From PALSA-1004 sp963804885 (lineage in GTDB: Bacteria > Pseudomonadota > Gammaproteobacteria > Burkholderiales > SG8-41), in contig CAWDSF010000006.1 of the NCBI GenBank assembly GCA_963804885.1, positions 575,907 through 639,906 of the forward strand: a DNA stretch of 64,000 nt, written 5' to 3'. The position numbers were made by a program, and so were the translations under genes. Below the pieces are notes generated by a model. It saw only the letters and a list, made by a program, of their open reading frames with translations, was not told the origin of the DNA and did not search any database. This document shows, piece by piece, positions 8,750 through 18,625 of the stretch. How positions within the stretch are numbered: position 1 is the stretch's first letter; each line of letters opens with the position of its first letter.

Positions 8750-10167
8750 GCCGCGGCCTCGTCGGCTGCAGCTGCGGCACCAGCGGCACAGCCTTGGCCG
8801 ACGGACCAAACGTCATGCGCCAGACGTTCCAGGCGAATACGATGTGGCTCAGGAACATCAGCGCGCCACCGATGCCACGCCAGACGTAATACGCCTGCAT
8901 GTCCACCACCGACTGGATGAACGGCAGGCCGTGAATCCAGTCCAGTCCCTGGATCGTGCCGCCGATCGACAGCGAAATGACGTAGATGAAGCTGCCGACC
9001 ACGGCCATCCAGAAATGCAGCATCAGATCCCAGCCGGCCCGGCTCCTTGCCGGTCGCCAGCGGCAGCAGCGCATAAACGCCGCCCCAGATCGCGAAGGTG
9101 ACGAAGCCGTACATGGTCAGGTGCGAGTGACCGACCGTGAAATTGGTCAGATGCCACACCTCCTGCAGCGAGCGGAACGCCTCGACGGTGCCCTGGGTGG
9201 AGCCGACCAGATAGCCGATCACGCCGACGAAGATGAACATCAGCGGATAGGAATGCACCAGGTCGCGCAATCGCCCGCGCATCGTCAGCAGGAAATTGGC
9301 GCTGCCGCCCCAGCACCGGCACCAGCATGGCCACGCTGAAGACGATGGCCGTGGTCTGCAGCCACCACGGCAGCGGGCTGAACAGGAAGTGATGCGCGCC
9401 GATGATCGGGTAGAACACCAGGTTGGTCCAGAACGCGAACACGCCGAGCGCGTAGGAATAGATCGGGCGACTCAGGAGCTTCGGCAACGCGTAGTAGAAG
9501 ATGCCGAGCGCCAGCGGCGTGAACCACATGCCGACGGCGTTGTGCATGTAGTAGCCGGAAACGGATACCTGGCCCAGACCGTACTGGTACCACGGCAGGA
9601 TCGCCACCAGCGCGATGATGCAGGTCCACAGCACGCCGCCGATCGTGTACCAGTTGGAAAGGTAGATATCGTCGGTGCTGCGTCGCGCGACCGTGCCGAT
9701 CAGGTTCCAGGCGGTGACGACCAGCGCGGCCAGGAAGATCAGCCGGATCGGCCACGGCCATTCGCGATATTCGAGATTGCCGTCGTTGTAGCCGAGATCC
9801 AGCGCGACCGTACCGGCGACCGCGGCCACGTTGAACAGCACGAGCCCGATCCACGCGAGCTTGACGCTGTACAGCGACGTGCCGGAGCTGCGCGCGGCCA
9901 CGTAATAGGCGAGTCCGACCAGAGCGAGGCTCGCCCAGCCGATAAAATGTGGCATTGGTGTGGATCGGACGCAAGCCGCCCGAATGTCAGCCATTCACCG
10001 GCGCCAAAATCCGGTGCACCGAACTTGTAGGCGAGAAGCATGCCGATCGCGGTGGCGAACAGCAGCCACAACGTGGCCGATACCGTATAGGCGACGAATA
10101 TCGATGCCAGCGCCCGATTGTCCTTCTCGCCGAGGCTGGAATGATGTGCCGCGACGCTCGTCTGCAT
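8746..10167 (-). CDS. ccoN: cbb3-type cytochrome c oxidase subunit I (frameshifted)
   Basis: The haem-copper catalytic subunit. It starts MQTSVAAHHSSLGEKDNR; the frames join through FGRLRPIHTNATF, WYTIGGVLWTCIIALVAILP, YYMHNAVGMWFTPLALGIFY, IIGAHHFLFSP (Cu-B/haem ligand region), VGHSHLTMYGFVTFAIWGGV and a final helix GIGGALMFLSHIVFAWNVW. About 473 codons, normal for CcoN. At least three indels (near 9985, 9290 and 9040) split it into four frames. It ends overlapping ccoO by four bases. With ccoO it forms a proton-pumping, high-affinity oxidase at the cytoplasmic membrane, used at low oxygen. Confidence 0.85.
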
Positions 10168-10182
10168 CGTCCGGGATCCCGT

Positions 10183-10410
10183 TCAGCGGCCGCGATCGTG
10201 CTTGCTATGGCCGGGCGTGGAATTCGCGGGTTTACTTGCGGGTCGATCGAGTCTCTCGTTGACATAGTCACGCAGCACCACGGCGTTGTTGTGCTCGGTG
10301 TCGTGCGAGCTGTACAGCAAGACGACGTCACCTCCGCGCGCGGCAGCCACGATCGGCGCCCAGGCGTCCGGATGCTCATCGAGCCGGCGGCGCAGCGCAT
10401 CAGCGAACAC
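10183..10410 (-). pseudogene. DUF488 C-terminal fragment
   Basis: This frame reads FADALRRRLDEHPDAWAPIV, then GGDVVLLYSSHDTEHNNAVV and LRDYVNERL, which is the C-terminal half of a DUF488 (YeaO-like) protein. The normal N-terminal half, with its own start, is missing: just upstream lies the 3' end of the cupredoxin gene, whose stop overlaps this frame. No good ribosome binding site is seen; a GTG at 10410 is the only candidate start. Probably a remnant left by a deletion that joined the cupredoxin gene to the oxidase genes. Confidence 0.55.
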
Positions 10411-10948
10411 GCACCGTTCCTTTCTGCAGGATCTCGGCGACCGACGGAAATGCTTTGCGCGCCGCTTCCGGAATTGGCTTCCAGTCCTCGCTCGGCGCAT
10501 ACCCGAATGCCTTCGTCCCGGGCCCGTTGCCAGGCTCCCCAACAACGACGCGTCCGACCATACCGGCCATCTCATGCGGCTTGCAGAAATAGTCGTAAAC
10601 GCCGGGCACCGTGAAAACGTGCTCGAACGTCGCGCCGCGCTTCGGATAGTCGGCGAGCAAAATGTCCGAATCCCAGGGCTCGGCCGACTCGGGAATCCGC
10701 AGCTCATGATTGTCATTGCGCGGATGGTAGGCAGTGATCGAATGGAAACCGCTGATCTGAATCCACCGGACCGTATCGCCTGGGGCGATGTGGATACCTG
10801 CCGGATCGAAATACGTATTGCCGGCCGGCGTCTGCATCAGCTTCACTTCCACCGTGGCGGCCGTCGCACTCCCTGCTCCGCCGAGTAGTGCCGCGCCGGC
10901 GAGGCACGCCGCCAGGAGACTTCTGGCGGCGCTGCCACTAATCGCCAT
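10400..10948 (-). CDS. Secreted cupredoxin (plastocyanin/pseudoazurin-like)
   Basis: A type-1 copper protein of about 182 residues, presumably periplasmic. It has a signal peptide (SLLAACLAGAALLGGAGSAT), then a cupredoxin fold with copper ligands His in GFHSITAYHP and Cys/His/Met in DYFCKPHEMAGMVGRVVVG. A C-terminal extension of about 40 residues (TKAFGYAPSEDWKPIPEAAR onward) is unusual for small cupredoxins. The start at 10948 (MAISGSAARS) is chosen over an upstream ATG at 10984 because it puts the n-region next to the hydrophobic core. Lying between a secreted protein and the cbb3 genes on one strand, it may donate electrons to the oxidase. Confidence 0.8.
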   Translation of the reverse strand: MAISGSAARSLLAACLAGAALLGGAGSATAATVEVKLMQTPAGNTYFDPAGIHIAPGDTVRWIQISGFHSITAYHPRNDNHELRIPESAEPWDSDILLADYPKRGATFEHVFTVPGVYDYFCKPHEMAGMVGRVVVGEPGNGPGTKAFGYAPSEDWKPIPEAARKAFPSVAEILQKGTVRVR

Positions 10949-11006
10949 CGTCCGCGTCTTCACCCACACCGGTCGAGTGTCCAATTGCCGCTCTGCACGA
11001 TTGCGT

Positions 11007-11462
11007 CTACTGCATCTCTGCCTTGACCGCGGCAGGACTGATCAACCATTGAACGATGTGATAGTGCGGCTCCTCGACACCGGGATGGCCCGGGTTGTAC
11101 TGAATATCGGTGTGGTTGAGCTTCACGCCTGCCGCGACCGTGCCGAGTGTTTCGAAATTCTTGTGGCCGTCGATATCCTTGAGCGGAACCATGTAGGTGA
11201 TGTTGACCAGTTTTCCCTTGTGGTTGTAGCCAAGGAACGGCCCGACGGGCAGCGTCGCCGGATCGACGTAAAGCGTTCCCAGTCCCGGCAGGAAATCCGG
11301 AAGCTTGACCAGCGAGCTGACCTTCTTGAAGTTTGCGGGCGGTGACGTGGTGATGTCGGCGGCGGAGACCGCGGGTGCGACCATCATCAGGGGTAAGCTC
11401 AGCGCGAGCCCGGCAATCGTTCCCATGCCCCACGCAAATTTGTACTTGCCGTTTCTTTTCAT
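11007..11462 (-). CDS. Secreted protein with His-rich C-terminal motif, function unknown
   Basis: 151 residues with a clear signal peptide (KFAWGMGTIAGLALSLPLMM, cleavage near VSA-AD). The mature part contains DGHKNFETLGTVAAGVKLNH and YNPGHPGVEEPHYHIVQWLI, whose clustered histidines could bind metal. I do not recognise the family with certainty. The start at 11462 has AAGGAGA eight bases upstream; an in-frame start at 11558 lacks one. The cupredoxin follows on the same strand. Its promoter block (11603-11668) and its last codons recur at 25477-25611, where the gene body has been lost. Confidence 0.6.
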   Translation of the reverse strand: MKRNGKYKFAWGMGTIAGLALSLPLMMVAPAVSAADITTSPPANFKKVSSLVKLPDFLPGLGTLYVDPATLPVGPFLGYNHKGKLVNITYMVPLKDIDGHKNFETLGTVAAGVKLNHTDIQYNPGHPGVEEPHYHIVQWLISPAAVKAEMQ

Positions 11463-11602
11463 GCCAGATCTCCTTGGAGTGAATACAGACGCACGACGGG
11501 ACTGACGCGTAGCGACATCGCGGGCTTCCTCGGTTCCAGTGAGCCGCGATGGCGACAATTACGCGTCGACCAGGCGTCAACACTACCGTGATGCGGACAG
11601 GG

Positions 11603-11668
11603 CGACTATAGGCAAACCTTGACACGTTGCGTCCGGTGTTCTTGATCCGATTGGGCTGCAATGGGATC
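11603..11668 (-). promoter_or_regulatory. Conserved promoter block, copy 1
   Basis: About 65 bp upstream of the secreted-protein gene, about 77% identical with 25546-25611. On the minus strand it holds the imperfect palindrome CCCATTGCAGCCCAATCGG, flanked here by an exact inverted pair CTTGATCC/GGATCAAG, followed by a TTTGCCTATAGTCGCC segment with a -10-like TATAGT. It lies about 145-205 bp before the start codon, implying a long leader. Confidence 0.45.
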
Positions 11669-11761
11669 AAGTCGTCTCCGGCGCTCGAAACGCGTGATGC
11701 GAAATTCCAGCGATGCGCGGCTGCCACGGATTCGGTAATCTTCTGGGTCAGGAGGATTGAG

Positions 11762-13090
11762 TTGACGGCGGAGCCTGAAACCGGCGATACGATGAACACC
11801 GACAATTCCAGGGTCGATGCCGAGCTGGATTCGCTTCAGCTCGAAACCTTCAGTTACTTTCTGCACGAGACCAATCCGCAAAACGGATTGGTGCGCGACA
11901 AGACCGCGCCCGATTGGCCCGCCAGCATTGCCGCCACCGGTCTCGCCCTGGCGGTGTATCCGGTCGCGATCGAGCGCGGCTTCATCACGCGCGCTGCAGC
12001 GATCGACCGGATCCTGGCCACGCTGCGATTTTTCTGGAACAGCCCGCAAGGCCCGGAGCCCGACGCTACCGGCTACCACGGTTTTTATTATCATTTTCTG
12101 GACATGCAGACCGGCCGGCGCGCGTGGCAATGCGAATTGTCGACCGTGGACAGCGCCATTCTGTTTGCCGGCGTCCTGACTGCCCGTGCGTATTTCGACG
12201 CGGACGCGCCCGAGGAAAAGGAAATTCGCACCCTTGCCGACGCGCTCTATCGCCGCGCCGACTGGCCATGGGCGCAAAACGGTGGCGCTACGGTCACGCA
12301 CGGTTGGAAACCCGAAAGCGGATTTCTCGAGTACCGCTGGGAAGGTTACGACGAGGCGCTCGTGCTGTATATCCTGGGGCTCGGTTCGCCCACGCATCCG
12401 CTGCCGGAGGAGAGCTACGCGGCGTGGGCATCCACTTACGAATGGAAAAACAGTTACGGATACGATTATCTTTATGCGGGGCCGTTGTTCACGCATCAGA
12501 TCTCGCATGTCTGGATCGATTTTCGCGGCATTCAGGACGCGTTCATGCGCGACAAGGGCATCGACTATTTCGAGAACACCCGCCGCGCAACGTATGTGCA
12601 GCAACGCTACGCGATCGACAATCCACTCGAGTTCGCAGGCTATGGCAAGCATTGCTGGGGAATCACCGCGAGCGACGGTCCCGGCCCCGACACCATCAAG
12701 GTGAACGGCATCGAGCGGCGGTTCTTCGATTATCTGGGACGCGGAGTACCGTACGGACCGGATGACGGCACCATCGGGCCGTGGGCCGTGGTGGCGTCGC
12801 TGCCGTTCGCGCCGGAGATCGTGTTACCGGCGATCAACTATCTGGTGCACGAGGTCGACCTGAAAACGGGCAACCCTTACGGCTTCAAGGCGACGTTCAA
12901 TCCAACCTACCCGGACAAGTCCGGCAATCCCCATGGCTGGATATCGCCGTGGCATTACGGGATCAACCAGGGGCCGATCAATCCAATGATCGAGAACTAC
13001 CGAACGGGTTTGCTGTGGCGCCTGATGCGGAGCTGCCCCTACGTCGTCGGCGGGTTGCGACGAGCGGGATTTACCGGCGGCTGGTTATGA
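11762..13090 (+). CDS. Glucoamylase-family protein (PF10091 type), paralogue 1
   Basis: An (alpha/alpha)-barrel protein of the glucoamylase-like family that includes GH144 endo-beta-1,2-glucanases. Landmarks: PASIAATGLALAVYPVAIER, GYHGFYYHFLDMQTG, GWKPESGFLEYRWEGYDEAL, FTHQISHVWIDFRGI and the C-terminal GGLRRAGFTGGWL. No signal peptide is seen, so it is probably cytoplasmic, unlike secreted GH144 enzymes. The start is TTG at 11762, chosen because AGGAGG lies six bases upstream; an ATG at 11792 lacks one. A clear paralogue sits at 56846-58195. Substrate unknown; cyclic or linear beta-glucan is a guess from the family. Intact frame. Confidence 0.8.
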   Translation: MTAEPETGDTMNTDNSRVDAELDSLQLETFSYFLHETNPQNGLVRDKTAPDWPASIAATGLALAVYPVAIERGFITRAAAIDRILATLRFFWNSPQGPEPDATGYHGFYYHFLDMQTGRRAWQCELSTVDSAILFAGVLTARAYFDADAPEEKEIRTLADALYRRADWPWAQNGGATVTHGWKPESGFLEYRWEGYDEALVLYILGLGSPTHPLPEESYAAWASTYEWKNSYGYDYLYAGPLFTHQISHVWIDFRGIQDAFMRDKGIDYFENTRRATYVQQRYAIDNPLEFAGYGKHCWGITASDGPGPDTIKVNGIERRFFDYLGRGVPYGPDDGTIGPWAVVASLPFAPEIVLPAINYLVHEVDLKTGNPYGFKATFNPTYPDKSGNPHGWISPWHYGINQGPINPMIENYRTGLLWRLMRSCPYVVGGLRRAGFTGGWL

Positions 13091-13198
13091 CCTGCGTACC
13101 CCATATCTCTGTATGGGCAAGCAATCCAGCGAGGAACGGATTATCGTGAGACCGCGCCGGATCAAACCGCGGCGCTTTCGGGTCTCCGGGAGTGAATG

Positions 13199-16093
13199 AT
13201 GTCACATGACCTGTTTGATACGCGGCAAGAATTCACGATGTCTTCAGGCGAGACGGGCACGTTCCATTCGCTGCCCGCACTCGAAAGAGCCGGCGTCGGT
13301 CCCATATCGCGCCTGCCGGTTTCGATTCGCATTGTCCTGGAATCCGTGCTGCGCAACCGGGACGGCAAGAAGATAACCGACGACCATATCCGCCAGCTCG
13401 CCAATTGGCAACCGAACGCGCCACGCACTGAAGAGATCCCCTTCGTGGTTGCGCGCATTCTGCTGCAGGACTTCACCGGCGTGCCGCTTCTGTGCGACCT
13501 GGCAGCCATGCGCAGTGTCGCCAGGAGACTGGGTCATGATCCCGAAGCTGATCGAGCCGCTGGTGCCGGTCGATCTCGTCGTCGATCACTCGGTGCAGAT
13601 CGACTATTACAACGCTCCGAACGCGCTCGACCTCAACATGAAGGTGGAATTCCGGCGCAATGCGGAGCGCTACAAGTTCATCAAGTGGGGAATGCAGGCA
13701 TTCAACACCTTCAAGGTCGTTCCCCCGGGGATCGGCATCGTGCATCAGGTCAACCTCGAGTATCTTGCGCGCGGCGTGCATCAGAAGGATGGTGTCTACT
13801 ATCCCGACACGCTGGTCGGAACCGACTCGCACACGACGATGATCAACGGCATCGGCGTGGTCGGCTGGGGTGTCGGCGGCATCGAGGCGGAAGCCGGCAT
13901 GCTCGGCCAACCGGTCTACTTGCTGACGCCTGATGTGGTGGGCGTGCACCTGCATGGCAAGCTCGGCGAAGGAGTCACCGCCACCGACCTGGTATTGACG
14001 ATCACCGAAATGCTGCGCAATGCGAAGGTGGTCGGCAGCTTCGTCGAATTCTTCGGCGCAGGCACTGCTTCGCTCACCGTACCTGATCGCGCGACGATTG
14101 CGAACATGGCGCCGGAGTACGGCGCCACCATGGGATTCTTCCCCGTCGATGACGCGACGGTGAACTACTTCGGGATCACCGGTCGCACCGCTGCGGAAAT
14201 CGATGCCTTCGTATCGTATTACAAGGCGCAGGACATGTTCGGCATTCCCGAAGCAGGGACAGTGCGATTACAGCAAGGTGCTGGAACTCGATCTTGCCCG
14301 CATCACGCCCAGCGTGGCGGGACCGAAACGTCCACAGGATCGCGTGGAGCTACCTTCGCTCAAGCGCAAGTTCACCGAGCTTTTCAGCCAAACCCGTCGC
14401 GGAGAACGGCTTTGGCAAAGCCCGCCGGCGAGTTGCCGAAGCGCTATCCCACGCGGCTCGCCATCGTCGACGCGAGCGGCGCGCCCACGCCGCTTTCCGG
14501 CGGCGGTGACCAGGCGCAACGCAACCTGGCGACCGGGCAGCGCCAAGAATGTCGTCGAAATGGTCGACAATCGTCCGACGCCGAATGTCGTCCCAGCGTC
14601 ACGCGAGAGCGTCCTCGAGCATGAAGTCGATCTGGGCCACGGCGACGTGCTGATCGCGGCGATCACGTCCTGCACGAACACGTCCAATCCCGGCGTACTC
14701 CTCGCGGCGGGCCTGCTCGCCAGGAAAGCGGTGGAAAGAGGGCTCACGGTCAAGCCCCACGTCAAGACCTCGCTGGCGCCGGGCTCGCGCGTCGTGACCG
14801 AGTACCTGCAAAGCGCCGGCCTGCTGCCCGTACCTGGAAAAACTCGGCTTCGGCCTCGCGGCCTACGGCTGCACGACCTGCATCGGAAATTCCGGACCGC
14901 TCGACCCGCACCTGGAAGAAGCCGTACTCCGGAACGACCTGATTGCCGTTGCGGTGCTATCCGGCAACCGCAATTTCGAGGCGCGCATCCACGCCAATAT
15001 CAAGGCCAATTTCCTGATGTCGCCACCGCTCGTCGTGGCGTTTGGCATCGCCGGGACGATCAACATCGACATGAGCAAGGAACCGTTGGGATCCGGCAAG
15101 AACGGCGAACCCGTCTATCTGAAGGACATCTGGCCAAGCCAGGCAGAAGTCGCCGCGGTAATGCAATACGCGACCGACCCCGCGACGTATCGCCGCCTGT
15201 ACGCCGGCTTCACCGAGGATCATCCACTGTGGAATAGCATTCCCGCCACGACCGGCCGGGTCTACACCTGGGACAAGTCGACCTATATCGCCGAGCCGCC
15301 ATTCTTCACCGACTTCAGCATGCAGTCGGTCAGGCCCGGCGACGTGCGGGGCGCTCGCGCGCTTGGAATCTTCGGCGATTCAGTCACCACCGACCACATC
15401 AGTCCTGCCGGCAGCATCATGCCTGCGTCTCCTGCCGGGCAATATCTCCAGGAGAATGGCGTGCGCGTGGTCGACTTCAATAGCTACGGCTCGCGCCGCG
15501 GCAACCACGAAGTGATGATGCGCGGCACGTTCGCCAACGTTCGCATCCGTAATCTCATGGCTCCGCTCGAGGCCGATGGCACTCGCGTCGAGGGCGGCAT
15601 GACCCTGTTTCAGCCGGAGGCCGAGCCGATGTCGATTTATGACGCGGCAATGAAGTACATCGCGCAAGGCAGGCCGACTGTCGTATTCGCGGGTGAAGAC
15701 TACGGCGCCGGCTCCAGCCGTGACTGGGCAGCCAAGGGCACCCAGTTGCTGGGGGTCAAAGCCGTCATCGCCAGGAGCTTCGAACGCATCCACCGCAGCA
15801 ATCTCGTGGGGATGGGCGTACTGCCGCTGCAGTTCAAGGGCAACGACAGTGTGCAGTCCCTGGGGATCAAGGGCGATGAGGCATTCGATATCCTCGGCAT
15901 CGGCGGTGACATCAAGCCGCAACAGGAGGTCACCCTGGTCATCGAGCGCAAGCACGGAGACAGGCACGAAGTGAAGCTGTTGCTGCGTATCGACACGTCG
16001 ACCGAGGTGGACTACTACAGGAACGGCGGCATCTTGCCGTATGTGCTGCGGGAGCTTCTGCCCGCGCGCACGCCCTTCGCGCCTGTCCGGTAA
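13199..16093 (+). CDS. acnA: Aconitate hydratase A (frameshifted)
   Basis: A [4Fe-4S] TCA-cycle enzyme interconverting citrate and isocitrate in the cytoplasm. Joined frames give DGKKITDDHIRQLANWQPNA, DHSVQIDYYN, TLVGTDSHTTMINGIGVVGW, cluster ligands in AAITSCTNTSNPGVLLAAGL and AAYGCTTCIGNSGPLDP, and the swivel domain with FAGEDYGAGSSRDWAAKGT. At least four indels occur (near 13535, 14265, 14420-14530 and 14830), one a C-run expansion, so most are probably errors. Length corresponds to about 965 codons, slightly longer than E. coli AcnA owing to an insert with YPTRLAIVDASGAPTPL. GGGAG lies just upstream of 13199. Convergent with the CBS gene. Confidence 0.9.
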
Positions 16094-16135
16094 CCGCGCC
16101 GCCTCCACACGGATTGCGTCCGGCGAGGGCAAACG

Positions 16136-16504
16136 TCACGTGAGCCTTCGTACGATTGCCTCGAGCACGACCTCCAGCGCGATCTCCGCTTTCTCGGCGG
16201 TTTCCAGGAGACCATCCGCCCGCAGTTGATTGAGCAGGCGGCCGTAGGTCGCTTCGGCACGCGCGATGCTCCGCCTCCTGGCCGGCGATGTGGCCGTGGC
16301 TGCCGGACCGCCGTCGCCGATCTGGGCCGGTGCGAGTGTCGCGACACCCGTGGTCATGACGTCGCCAACGGTGGTCGCGTTCGGATCGAGCCCTTGGCCC
16401 AACACACGAACCGCGAGATCGCGATCGGTCACGATACCCACGACGCGTCCACCGTCTTGCACGATCACCGCGCCGATCTCGTTGTGCTCGATCCCTTTCG
16501 GGGT
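16136..16504 (-). pseudogene. Truncated CBS-domain protein with C-terminal DUF2267-like tail
   Basis: The frame opens without a convincing start just after the HPF-like gene (TPKGIEHNEIGAVIVQD), continues with the second half of a CBS motif (GGRVVGIVTDRDLAVRVLGQ, GDVMTTGVATLAP) and then jumps to a helical tail (EATYGRLLNQLRADGLLETA, EIALEVVLEAIVRRL) resembling DUF2267. The second CBS repeat and the first strand of the first are missing, so it looks internally deleted. A possible start at 16468 would give 110 residues. Intact CBS pairs bind adenine nucleotides; this one probably cannot. Confidence 0.5.
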
Positions 16505-16973
16505 TCAGGCGTCAGGAGCAGGGTTCCTGCCCGGCGTCTTCTTGATCGGTTTCATGCGCCTGCGCTGCAGACTGCGTCGTACGGCTCGTTCCACGCCGGT
16601 GAGGGCGCCGTTGACCGCAGCCTCGAGGGAGGCGGCTCGAGTTTGGAAGAGCGCGCTCGGAAGACCGCTCAGAACCACTTTGATGCGGCAAACCTGATCG
16701 AAGCCACCGCGGGGGCCGTTCACATCCTCCACCCGGACGCTGACGCGTTCGATGGAGGTCGCATGCTTCCCGAAGCTTCACGCCCAGCCTTCGCCGGATG
16801 TATGCCCGGTGGTTCTGGTCGAGCTTGACTCCGAACACGCGGATATTCGCGGGAACCTGCCGCGAATCCGTGCGGCCGACCTCCCGCTTCAATGCTCGGG
16901 GCAGGCGATCCGTGAAGAGCGGTTTCGTTCCGCCGCTACTCGTTTTGCCCGAACCCGTTTTTTTACCAGCCAT
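16505..16973 (-). CDS. HPF/RaiA-family ribosome hibernation factor (frameshifted)
   Basis: Joined frames give VPANIRVFGVKLDQNHRAYI, SIERVSVRVEDVNGPRGG, DQVCRIKVVLSGLPSALF and AAVNGALTGVERAVRRSL, the beta-alpha-beta-beta-beta-alpha pattern of the HPF/RaiA (sigma-54 modulation) family, which binds the small ribosomal subunit and silences ribosomes in stationary or anoxic cells. A basic Lys/Arg-rich N-terminal tail (MAGKKTGSGKTSSGG) and C-terminal tail flank the domain. One indel near 16765 splits it. It is the kind of gene found with CBS and Dps genes in low-oxygen islands. Confidence 0.7.
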
Positions 16974-17018
16974 TCGTGAATTCACTCATGAGTAGTTGTC
17001 GCACGAGCCAACTGGCCG

Positions 17019-17471
17019 CTACCGGTAGCCGACACCCGTCACGTAGTCTCGCAGAAGCGTCTCGTTATAGTTCGCTTGCGCCATCAGCGCCCGAAGCGCA
17101 TCCCGCGCATCGATAACCCCCGAGGGTCTGGAGTTGTCGTCGATGATCGGAATGCGCACCAGGCCGCGCTTGTTCATCACCGATAACACATCTTCCAGGG
17201 TGTCGCCCGGGCGGCAGCACGTGACATTCCGGGTCATGACGTCAGCGGCTGCGGTCGTGCAGACACTTTGCGGGTAATGGCCGACCTGCCGAACGATGTC
17301 CGACTTGGTGACGACACCGGCCATCGCCCGGTCGGAATGGCAGACGACGACAAGGCTGATCTTCGCTGCGGAAAGCAGTTTTGCTACGTCCGCGAGCGAG
17401 GCATCGGCGCCGATCGTCACCAGCCGCTTGCGCGCGACGGCCTCTATGCTATTGACAAGTATCGTATCCAT
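17019..17471 (-). CDS. Tandem CBS-domain protein
   Basis: 150 residues made of two CBS motifs: VTIGADASLADVAKLLSAAK with SLVVVCHSDRAMAGVVTKSD, and VTCCRPGDTLEDVLSVMNKR with VRIPIIDDNSRPSGVIDARD. Stand-alone CBS pairs act as adenosine-nucleotide sensors and often modulate other proteins. The C-terminal tail (QANYNETLLRDYVTGVGYR) is typical of CBS proteins found in proteobacterial stress islands. Starts at 17471; intact, cytoplasmic. Same strand as the HPF-like gene, 46 bp upstream of it. Confidence 0.85.
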   Translation of the reverse strand: MDTILVNSIEAVARKRLVTIGADASLADVAKLLSAAKISLVVVCHSDRAMAGVVTKSDIVRQVGHYPQSVCTTAAADVMTRNVTCCRPGDTLEDVLSVMNKRGLVRIPIIDDNSRPSGVIDARDALRALMAQANYNETLLRDYVTGVGYR

Positions 17472-17665
17472 CTCTGGTTACCTGGAAGCGTCCCTGCCGA
17501 ACCTCGCACTCCCGAACACCGCGCCGGCGCGCCGAGTCGACGGCGTGCCCCGGTATTCTGGCGATGGATCGCGGTAACTGCAACGCCGGACTGGCTCGAT
17601 TCGTTGGTTGCCACCAGGAAGCTGCGGATGCCGGAGCCGTCTTTCTGAACGGAACCGCGGCCGTC

Positions 17666-18218
17666 ATGCCCACCCATCTGGAGGCGACGCGCGTCCCGAA
17701 CGGCTCAATCAGCGCACGGAAGCAAACTACCGCTCGAAAGAAGCCGACGCGATCGATATCGATCTTTCCGACACGCAGCGACAGGCTGTAGTGGGAATTC
17801 TCGATGCGGTTTCTCGCCGACGAGTTCGTGCTCTAGGTAAAGAGCCGGCGCTTTCATTGGAATGTCGAAGGCCCGAATTTCTCCGAGTTGCACACGTTGT
17901 TCGAGAAGCATTACGAGCAGCTCGGCGAGATCGTCGATGTGGTGGCCGAGCGTGCCCGCGCGCTCGACGGCATGGCGGCGTCTCGCTCGAGGAATTTCTG
18001 AGTCTGACGCGGCTCGAGGAGCACTCGGGCAAGAACTACGACGCGTGAGGTATGATCGCAGCGCTACTCTCCGACCACGAGACCATCACCCGCAACCTTC
18101 GGGAAGATCTCGGCATATGCTCGAACGAGCACGGCGACGAGGCACGATGGATTTCCTGACCGGTCTCATGCAGGACCACGAAAAGATCGCCTGGATGCTT
18201 CGCGCCCATCATCGGTAG
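17666..18218 (+). pseudogene. dps: Degraded dps (DNA-starvation ferritin-like protein)
   Basis: Joining frames recovers a Dps: MPTHLEATRVPNG, LADEFVL then stop, then RRFHWNVEGPNFSELHTLFE, KHYEQLGEIVDVVAERARAL, LSLTRLEEHSGKNY, MIAALLSDHETITRNLRE and MDFLTGLMQDHEKIAWML. The ferroxidase ligands (FHWNVEG, and the Glu/Asp-containing FEKHYEQL) are recognisable. Besides at least three frameshifts it has a TAG where the family has a tyrosine codon (VLYVK), a base change rather than a homopolymer slip, so this copy is likely a true pseudogene. Dps protects DNA from iron and peroxide. Confidence 0.65.
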
Positions 18219-18264
18219 ACGGAGCTTCACCATGGCAGCCAGCGCCGGACGTTCCAGGTAGTAC

Positions 18265-18573
18265 GCGCTGGAGAAGCCCGGCCTCCGTGTCGGCGTCATG
18301 CGCGGTTGCGAGCGTCTTGGCATCGCCACCGTCGCTGTCCGTTCAGACGCGGACGCGGCATCGATGCATGTCGCGATGGCCGACCAGACCGTTGCGATCG
18401 GCGCCGCACCGCCTGCAGAAAGCTATCTGCGTGCGGACCACAACATCGATGCGGCGCAGTCCACCGGCGCCGACGCGATCCACCCGCGCTACGGGTTTCG
18501 GTCGGAAACGCAGACTCCAGTCGCGCGAGAACCATGGGCGTGCAGAGGGACGATGAGTTGCCCTGTCCTTTAG
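18265..18573 (+). pseudogene. N-terminal fragment of a biotin carboxylase
   Basis: The frame reads VMRGCERLGIATVAVRSDAD, AASMHVAMADQTVAIGAAPP, AESYLRADHNIDAAQSTGAD and AIHPRYGFRSE, i.e. about 85 residues of the biotin-carboxylase N-terminal domain of an acyl-CoA carboxylase alpha subunit. The family reads HPGYGFLSEN where this has changes, and the rest of the roughly 450-residue domain is absent: the reading ends just before cydA. An in-frame TAG precedes the similarity. A dead remnant. Confidence 0.65.
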
Positions 18574-18625
18574 AATCCTGACCGGACGTGTGGCACGTTT
18601 GCGATCTTTCCACGAGGTCGCCGCC

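Noticed and set aside
7698..9074. A single 458-residue minus-strand protein
   Set aside because: It is a chimera of ccoN, ccoO and the second haem domain read across frameshifts; the translation loses sense between the good segments.
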